From: Saussurea involucrata
Lineage: Eukaryota; Streptophyta; Magnoliopsida; Asterales; Asteraceae
Assembly (NCBI GenBank): GCA_033807775.1
Contig: CM066326.1
Location: 93,288,873-93,352,872 of the forward strand
Length of the DNA stretch: 64,000 bases
Direction: 5' to 3'
Shown here piece after piece: positions 57,064-64,000 of this stretch. The position numbers were made by a program, and so were the translations under genes. The notes beneath the pieces are model-generated. The model was not told the DNA's origin, did no database searches, and worked only from the letters and a program-made list of their open reading frames with translations. Position 1 is the first letter of the stretch. Every line of letters starts with the position of its first letter.

Positions 57064-58836
57064 ATGAACCTCTGTAGTTGCACACTGTGGTTCTGGTGCA
57101 GCCTCTGTTGTAGATGGTACTTCTGTGCTTGTGCTTGATATTTCAGCTTGTGGGATTAATGTTGGAACTTGTTCCTCTGAGGAAGTAGAGACTGAGTCTT
57201 CGTTTTCCTCTAGTATTGATTCCTCTGTAGTCGCTGGAGTTGGTATTTCAGGATCCTCTATGGTTGAGTTCTTAGTTGTATCATCTTCTGTTCGCTCCCC
57301 CTCAGCACGTGCATCTGTATGATTCACAGAAGAGGATGAAGTATTTAATGGACCAGTTAGAGAAATACCTGGCTCAGTCTGGTTAGTTGAAGATGGTTCT
57401 CCAGAGGCTCTGACGGCTCCAGCAGAGGGATTAATATCATCATGGAACATCTCTTCGAATAGAAGATTTAAGTCTTCTTCTCTTGTTTTTGAGATGTCAG
57501 AGGATTCCTTCTTTAGTCCGAGTTCTGAACTGATTTGTTCAGAAGTCATTTGAAAGGAATCGTCAAAAGACACGTTGATGCTTTCTACAATGGTTCTTGA
57601 CCGCAGAAGATAAACTTTGTAGGCTTTTGAAGTGGCAGAGTATCCAATGAACTTTCCTTCATCTGCTTTCACCTCAAACTTTCCTCTAGCTTCTCTATCA
57701 TTTAAGACAAAGCACTTGCATCCAAACACATGAAAGAACTTGATGTTTGGCCGCCTTTTGTTGATCAAATTATACGGTGTCTTGATGTGCCTCTTTACAA
57801 TGGTTGATCAATTTTGGGTGTAGCAAGCGGTTGATATTGCTTCTGCCCAAAAAGACATTGGTAATCCAGATGCTGTCAGCATAGTTCTTGCAGCCTCCAC
57901 AAGCGTGCGATTCTTTCGTTCAACCACGCCATTTTGTTGTGGGGTGCGTGCAGCAGAGAAGTTCTGTGATATGCCTTCTTCTGTAAGATAGGCTTCAATG
58001 ACAGAGTTTTTGGATTCTATGCCATTGTCGCTTCTTAGTTTTTGAACCCTTCACTCATACAGAACTTGGATTCTTTTCATTAAATTTATCAGAATGTTTG
58101 GAACATCTGATTTCTTTTTGACAAATTCAACCCATGTAAATCTTGAATATTCATCGATCAAAACAAGTATATATTTCTTGCTACCTAGGCTCTATGTAGC
58201 AATTGGACCGCAGAGGTCAACATGAAGCATTTACAGAGGCCTAGAGCAAGACACATCAGTTTTGCCTTTATGGGAAGCTCTTTTGAGTTTTCCCATTTCG
58301 CAGGCAGAGCATCAATGATATTTATTGAACTTGACAGTTGGCAGACCTTTGACTAGATCAAGTTTCACAAGTTTATTTAGAGTATGAAAGTTTAGATGGC
58401 AGAACCTGTTATGCCATAACCAGGCTTCTTCGCTTTTACTGGCAACAAGGCAGAGCTTGTCTTCCTTGTTCTTGGCACAGAAGTTCATGAGGTACAGATC
58501 GCCTCTTCGTTCGGCTCACAGAAGTTCGACTCCGGTATCCTCACCTTGTAGCGAGCAGAAGGTTCTTTTGAACATTACGTCGAAACCCGTATCGCAGAGT
58601 TGGCTAACACTGAGAAGATTGTGCTTAAGGCCATCCACATATGCAACTTTGCATACGGTTATGTTTTCCTTCTTGATGACTCCGTAGCCTTTAATGTACC
58701 CCTTTTTATTGTCGCCAAAGGTCACAGATCCACCATCGAGTTTTTCTTTGTACGTGGATAGAAGACCTCTGTCGCCAGTCATGTGTCGCGAGCATCCGGA
58801 GTCTAGATACCAGATCGACACATACTGTTTCTGCAA
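57064..58836 (-). pseudogene. Element E pol: protease and integrase, nonsense-rich
   Basis: Opens with WYLDSGCSRHMTGD (protease active site). Integrase shows WLWHNRFCHLN and CSACEMGK (zinc site), HVDLCGPI, RFTWVEFV and RSDNGIES. At least six stops lie in the same frame, near 58516, 58312, 58231, 58193, 58050 and 57805. The last open part (57768-57064) has HVFGCKCFVLNDREA and a Ser/Thr/Glu-rich linker, then enters the Athila-like insertion. The frame differs by one from that of gag. Confidence 0.8.
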
Positions 58837-58841
58837 GATAA

Positions 58842-61800
58842 TCAGAGATTTTTAGGTACCCATATCCAAATGGGTCCAGCTTTGATAGGGGTTTTCAAGT
58901 TTGCCTTAACATTTTTGGTTTTGGTTTTAACCTCTGTTGAAGAACCAGTCTGTTTCTTCTTACCCTTGAATTTAACATTCCTTTTGGGTATAGATAGGAA
59001 ACAGTGTGGACTTGAGAAATGTTGGCTTAATTTATACATGAGATCAAAGCATTGACAATAATGAATGTGCGAAGAGATTTGCTTGAACTTTTCATTGAAA
59101 ACATTAAATGGGGGCACATATGCATTACATTCTATCCTAACATTTGACTTCCTATTACAAGAAGACTTATGTAGGCTAGATTGTTGTTTGCAAAATCCTT
59201 TGTTGAGAGTAGCCTTCTGTGGACCCCTTCTGTGGTGAACTTCTGCAGGTTTCACTGTCACAGAAGAAAAAGATTTGTTATTTTCAGCCCATTTACTCTT
59301 CTGTTGCCATGTTAGTTTTTCTTTAATAGGTCTTAAGGGTTTTGAGGTTTTTGAACTTGTTGAATCTTGAGAGGACATTTTATTTTGTTGTTTGATTTTC
59401 TCAAGCTCAAGAGAGGTTTTGGCTTGTATACACATGTCCAAAAAGTCTGGACAGATAGGAACTCTTGTGATTTTCTCCTTGGGAGAAATAGTTCTGTTAA
59501 GAACTCCAGAGGGTAGTTTAAAATCCTCTGAGTCACAAGGTACTATCTCTGACTTAGAGTCAGTCTCATATTCGTCAGAGGATGAATCGTCCTCATATAC
59601 AGAGGTTCAGTCACTTAGTTCTCTTTCGACAGAGGTTGGACTTTCAGAGCATTTGTCATACTCGCTTTCTTCCTTTTCTACAAGACTGTTTTCCAGGTCA
59701 GCAGAAGTATCTATTAAGATTTCATCAGAGATATTTTGATCGACATAAAGTGTACAGAAGTTTTCGTAAGAGTTGTTTTTCCCGATTTCCATCAACTCTT
59801 TTTCAGAGATATCTTTAGATTTTTCTTCTGAAAAGGTAGGCTTGAACTCAGGTGCCTCTGCCGATAATTTCTTTTCAGAGTTTATCATGCAGACAAAGGC
59901 AACCTGTGTTTGAGTCTCGGGGTCACCAAACTTGAAGATTCCTATCTGATCTTGAGTTTTCAGATACTTCTTAGGTTTGGATTCTCTTTTTACAGAGATT
60001 GAAGGTGACAAATCTGTGTTTTCAAACCACACATTTATCATCTTCAGAGGTTTCCTCTGGTGAGGTTCCCCAGAGACTTTTTGCCTTTTACTTACGGAGA
60101 GTAGATTTGGAAATCCAGATTTTCTTGTACTTCCACTATGAAATAGAGAGGACAGAGACTTGTTTCTTTTGTTTTCGGTATATGGATCTATATCACAGAA
60201 GCCAATTCCCCGTCTTCCTATTTGTGTATTAATTTTCTCGTACACCTTTTGTGCATCTTGATATTTCTTAATTAAAAGATATCTTCTGAGTAAATCTTGA
60301 CAGAGTACTTCTCTTTCCCTTTGAAAATAATGTTTAAGAGCTAGGATATTCATTCTGTCGCACTCAACATCCTTAAGTTCTTTTGATTTTGCTTTTAAAG
60401 AAGAATTAAGTTCAGAAATCTTTTAATTTAAAGGATTTAGGCGTTTGTTCCAGTTTGTTTCAATTTCTTTCTTTTCTTGAAATATTTTTGTCTTCCCTTG
60501 AGTGAGAAGACGAGCTTCTCTCTCAAAGAAGGTGAGCTTTTTCTGAACACTTTCGCAGATCTTTTTAAGTTCTGTGAATTCAATGTTTAGTTTGAGCAAA
60601 TCAGCTTCTGCTTGATTAGAGTTAGAGTTAGAAGTGGATACCTCACTATCAGAGTCAGAGCTGACTTCTGCCATGCCACAGAACAGAGCGTTCTTCTTTT
60701 CTCCTTCGTTAGAGGATGTATATGACTGCCAGTTCTCTTGATTCACCATGAGTGACTTCTGAGCATAATAATCTGCTTTCTTTTTGTAGAAAGCAGAATC
60801 CCTCTGAGAGCGGTTTGATTTGCTCATGCACTCATTTGCGTAGTGACCTGGCTTTCCACAATTGTAGCATCCTTGGTTCTGTGGAGCATTTCCTGTTTTG
60901 TCGTCTGACCTCTGTCGGTCACCACTTCTGTCAGTCCTGCATTCATTGGCGTAATAGCCTGGCTTACCACATTTGTAACATTCTTGGTTCTGTGATGTGT
61001 TGCCAGTTTTGTCGTATGATCTCTGTCGGTCACCACCTCTGTCAGTTCTGTCGTTTGACCTCTGTCGGTCATCACCTCTGTCAGTTCTGTCGTTTGACCT
61101 CTGTCGGTCATCACCTCTGTCAGTTCTGTCGTTTGACCTCTGTCGGTCATCACCTCTGTAAGTTATGTCGTTTTACCCTTCTCTTCCACGATCATCTCTT
61201 CCGTAGCGTTCATTACCAGACTTCTTCTAATATCCTCTGCTGAATTCCCTTGTCAATAGAGCTAATGATTTAGCTATCGAGGCCAGGTTTGTTTCCTCTT
61301 CTTCCACCACCTCCTCCTCTTCACTATCAACGATCAAGATCTTCTTCTTCTTATCTTTCTTTTCTTCCACAACTTTCTCATTCTTCGGCTTCTCTTTAGC
61401 TTCTGTAGCCTTACCAACCAGTGCAAGAGGTGCACTGATTTGAGCTTTTGCTTGTGCAATCTGAGGTTCTTGGGCTGCCAGCGTTCCATAGAGATCTGAC
61501 AGAGTTCAGGAGTCTAAGTCCTGATTTGTTTGCAGAGACATAGACAAATGGAGCCATTCTTCATTGAGACTCTTTAGGAACATGACGTTGTTCTCCTCAG
61601 AAGTTCTGTGGATTCCGAAATTCTTGCATTTGTTGATCAGAGAGTTGAACCGATCATATGTTGACTGTAGAGATTCTGTCGGCAGAGCTTTGAATGCGTA
61701 GTACTCGTTGATGCATTGGGCTCTGCGGTTCTTCTGAGTTTTGGCCCCACCCTCCAGTTGTTTTTGCAGTTCCTTCCACATATCGTATGCAGATTCATAC

Positions 61801-62138
61801 GCATCTAGGGATTGGAAAAGGTCATTGGGTATGGCCATGATCAGAAGTCTCTTAGTCTTCTGAGCAACTTCATATTTTGCCCAATCAGGATCTGACCACT
61901 TGTCCTTGGTCTTTGGTTTCTCGTGCTCAGGGATTTCTGGAGTGTCGTCTGTGGAGGGTACACGGGGTACTGTGATCATTGGTACGAAAGGAGGATTACA
62001 GAGATAGTATACGAGTTCTTTGTCGGTACCCTCGAATAAGTGAATCATTCGTATCTTCCATTGAGGGTACTCGTCTCTGAGTAGTGTGGGTGGCTTGGTT
62101 AAAGAACCAGTGGTGAAGAAGTTGTTTGTGTTTGTCAT
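58842..62138 (-). pseudogene. Element E long gag region
   Basis: ATG 62138. The core (DEYPQWKIRMIHLFEGTD, LIMAIPNDLFQSLD, SAYDMWKELQKQLEGG, INEYYAFKALPTESLQS) is a UBN2-type copia gag. A DDRQRSNDRTDRG repeat (four units, about 61150-60990) is followed by two knuckles: CYKCGKPGYYANEC, where the zinc-binding His is Tyr, and CYNCGKPGHYANEC, which is canonical. Coiled-coil and Ser-rich parts follow to IWVPKNL at 58842. Stops in one frame lie at 61506, 61227, 61173, 60423 and 59607. About 1100 codons, far longer than a minimal gag. Confidence 0.8.
60990..61165 (-). repeat. 39-bp tandem repeat coding DDRQRSNDRTDRG
   Basis: Four units, nearly exact, just before the zinc knuckles of E gag. Arg/Asp-rich repeats of this kind suggest RNA binding. 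Confidence 0.85.
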
Positions 62139-62424
62139 TTTAAAAGAGGATGAAAAATCCAGAAAATAGGGTATGAACAGTAAACTTTCAAAAGATGAAG
62201 TGGATTCTTCGAACAGTGTTTATAAGCCAAGAATGATGAGCAGTGCGCTAAAATGGAGTTTTAACCAAAGAAAACAGGTTCTATAAGTTTACCAAAGTCG
62301 AATGAGTCAAAAATGGCAGAAAAACATAAGTTGTTTGAAAGTTATGGAGTAGGTTAAAATCAGTCCAAGTTTCTACCAAAAATCATTGTTAGAGAGGATC
62401 ACTTGATATTGAAAATCAAGGCAA
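62139..62424 (-). other. Leader of element E
   Basis: Non-coding stretch between PBS and gag; no structure recognised. Confidence 0.6.
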
Positions 62425-62436
62425 GCTCTGATACCA
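62425..62436 (-). other. Primer-binding site of element E
   Basis: TGGTATCAGAGC on the minus strand two bases from the LTR. Confidence 0.9.
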
Positions 62437-62438
62437 AT

Positions 62439-62711
62439 TATTGGTTCCTGTTTTGCTTAACAATGATGATTCTTTCAGTTAGTTCAGATAAGATATAATG
62501 CGGAAGCGTATTTAAAGAACTGAAAGAAATAATGAGGTAGAATAACACACAATATCAAATAAGTAATATGTAAATGACAGATATATATCTCAAAGATTTA
62601 CTTATTTGATATTAATAAGAACACCAAGAACATCAAAGGTTTAACAAGAAATCTGCTCTTTAAATGTGTGTGTGTCGTGCAAAGCTTAATAGAAGAACTC
62701 AACATGAGTCT
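62439..62711 (-). repeat. 5' LTR of element E, promoter-distal part, cut by K
   Basis: Matches 17157-17429 with about five differences. K is inserted after AGTCT, a few bases from the place where the other LTR has its TATAAATA box. Confidence 0.85.
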
Positions 62712-63090
62712 TGTTGATCCCATTTCAAGCAAACAATAGAAGAAATCCATATAAAATAGAGATAAGATGAAAATTAAGATCATAATAATCAAGAACTCAT
62801 CTCATATGCTTTGATTGATTCAATATGGATGAGAAATTGGAATGAGCACCACACTTTTACATTTGATGGACTCTCATGTGAAAACCCCTAGTCTATGTGT
62901 GTTTTTTTGTGCTGTATCCAAATGACCTAATGAAAAATGGAACCCTAAAATCCTTTATAAAGGGTCCATTTACAAGATAAAAAGGGCTAAGCCCATACAA
63001 TTAGCTAAAAGCCCATAAGCTAATTATAAAGCCTATACAATATATCTTTATAAAACATTCAATTAAATTAGGGGTTAATTTAATCTAACA
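62712..63090 (-). repeat. 3' LTR of element K
   Basis: 379 bp. CTTTATAAAG at 62953-62962 can serve as a TATA box on either strand. Confidence 0.75.
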
Positions 63091-63817
63091 ATCTCCCCCT
63101 AATGTTTTATAAAGAAAGCATCATCTAATAGTCTCCCCCTTTCTTTCTTTAGAAACTATGGCGTTCCGTTCTTCTAGTCTTCAAAGCTTCACGAGCTCCC
63201 CCTCAAATGTAGGCTCATCTTCTTGAAACACCGAGACAAATAACCCCATTTTGTCCATCTTTCATGACTCAACTTCACCGCTGTTTTGAACCATCAAGGA
63301 GCCTTTTTGAGAGAAAACATAAAACATGCACATTGAACTACAGCCTCTTAGCTTTCCAACGAGCTATAATTAATCCATTTTGGATGAAAAACGAGTGAGT
63401 TGTGCAAGTTTTCCCTCAGCTGCGCAGAACGGTCGTCAAAACAGAAAATTTGATGCTTAAGATCTCGTTGAGTAAGCATTCAACACCGAGCTTTAAACGT
63501 GAATAACAGAGGAGTGAGTGACAATCAATATGTCACAATAGCAGCATGAAACAGTGAAGAACCGTCGAGAGAACACCGTTCTTGAAAGCGGAAAGAGCAC
63601 GAGTGAAATGCAATGCTTTTGGTCCAGCAAGAGTCCATTGAATTTAACACAGATTCTGAACATTAAGCACACTGATTCAGACCAAACTCAAAACATGAAA
63701 AAGTTTCATCTGTGTATTAGGAATTCAACGCAGCTGGACTTATGAAAATCTGACTACCGACTAAAAAGTTGTGCGCATGTTTCTGAAACAGCGCAAAGCT
63801 GTCAGAAAATCTGAAAA
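63091..63817 (-). other. Internal non-coding part of element K
   Basis: Begins with the PPT and a second CTCCCCCTTTC run at 63134; CTCCCCCTCAAATG near 63197. No gene recognised. Confidence 0.55.
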
Positions 63818-64000
63818 ATTTCGAAAGCCGATGCTCTATACTGGTGGGAAGCTCTCATTACCTCTAGAGGATCTGATGTATATTCTACTTTTACTTGGGA
63901 AGAATTCACAACAGCTTTCAAAAGACAGTTCTGTCCTCAAGCAGCAGTTAGACAACTGGAAGATGAATTCATGAACCTACAACAGGGAAGTTTATCAGTC
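63818..64000 (+). pseudogene. Ty3/gypsy gag fragment, runs off the window
   Basis: Plus-strand frame with KADALYWWEAL, FTWEEFTTAFKRQFCPQ and AVRQLEDEFMNLQQG. It aligns with the gag of G (ALYWWEAHMES, FCPQAAVRQLEEEFMSLQQG). This is the middle of the gypsy gag core. No start is seen; homology begins abruptly near 63818, so it is a truncated copy or the edge of an insertion. Confidence 0.8.

Larger units (their letters stand above)
53978..57201. repeat. 138-bp direct duplication flanking an insertion (53978-54115 and 57064-57201)
   Basis: Both copies run from ATGAACCTCTGTAGTTGC to ACTGAGTCTTC and differ at about three bases. They are the same part of E pol, placed on both sides of the inserted Athila-like fragment. 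Confidence 0.9.
17157..62711 (-). mobile_element. Element E: large Ty1/copia retrotransposon with extra ORF, multiply interrupted
   Basis: 3' LTR 17157-17918, PPT 17919 onward, extra ORF, RT-RNase H, integrase, protease, gag, PBS 62425-62436 and a partial 5' LTR 62439-62711, all on the minus strand. It inserted in the leader of B. Internally it is cut by F, by gypsy fragment D and by an Athila-like fragment, and its 5' LTR is cut by K. In the 273 bp that can be compared the LTRs differ at about five positions. Many nonsense codons make it inactive. Confidence 0.85.
62712..64000 (-). mobile_element. Element K: LTR retrotransposon, 3' end, continues outside window
   Basis: LTR 62712-63090 (TGTTGATCCC to AATCTAACA), then a PPT (ATCTCCCCCTAATG). 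The AT-rich internal part is non-coding on the minus strand as far as I can see. The expected left TSD is AGTCT (62707-62711); its partner lies outside. A gypsy gag fragment at the window end may be nested in it or part of it. Confidence 0.7.

Noticed and set aside
60752..61243. Plus-strand Cys/His-rich ORF
   Set aside because: It is the antisense of the zinc-knuckle and repeat region of E gag; its pattern mirrors that coding repeat.
1..64000. Host protein-coding gene, tRNA or rRNA
   Set aside because: No exon-intron gene, cloverleaf or rRNA core was recognised; the tRNA-like matches are primer-binding sites.

Overview
This window looks like nuclear DNA from a flowering plant, probably a eudicot. 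Almost everything in it is retroelement. No intact host gene, rRNA or tRNA gene was recognised. The evidence is a block of endogenous plant pararetrovirus (Caulimoviridae, Florendovirus-like), a plant L1-type LINE, and many LTR retrotransposons primed with TGGTATCAGAGC-type sites (complementary to initiator tRNA-Met).

Layout. Positions 1-6480 are a pararetroviral block: a linear part (protease, RT-RNase H, downstream ORF2, TATA box, poly(A) signal) followed by a scrambled, partly inverted set of fragments. After an AT-rich spacer, a LINE (about 6838-8319) carries ORF1 and the first codons of ORF2, and is cut by a Ty3/gypsy element here called B (LTR from 8320 to 16931, then PBS and leader). 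B's LTR is split by element C (8857-14906), a very young gag-only, TR-GAG-type non-autonomous copia element. B's leader is split at 17156/17157 by element E, a large minus-strand Ty1/copia element that occupies most of the rest. E is itself split by copia element F (19480-46678), by a gypsy fragment D (48372 to about 50310), by a rearranged Athila-like fragment (54116-57063), and by element K in its 5' LTR (62712 onward). F contains two Tekay/Del-like chromovirus gypsy elements, H (21437-29894) and G (31700-39965). Target-site duplications of 5 bp were read for C, F, G and H. The order of insertion is LINE, B, E, F, then G and H; C in B and K in E are separate late events. Near the right edge a plus-strand gypsy gag fragment begins.

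How the pieces work. G and H each encode gag, protease, RT, RNase H and chromodomain integrase in one frame broken only by three nonsense codons each. E and F encode long copia gag regions (UBN2-type core, zinc knuckle, coiled coil), pol, and a large extra ORF downstream of pol whose C-terminal parts resemble each other. C encodes only gag and must be mobilised in trans.

The most interesting pattern is not a gene. Every LTR element with a readable LTR or leader here carries its own short palindromic or hairpin motif in many copies: TCGCAAC/GTTGCGA in B and G, TCCCGGTA/TACCGGGA in H, CACCGAAA/TTTCGGTG in C, ACAGAG/CTCTGT in E, GCGCAAAG in F, GGCGCC in D. In the four gypsy LTRs these clusters sit at roughly the same distance from the LTR start (about 520-960 nt), although the sequences differ. 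Coordinates, duplications and mismatch counts were read by eye; family and lineage names are inference from motifs.
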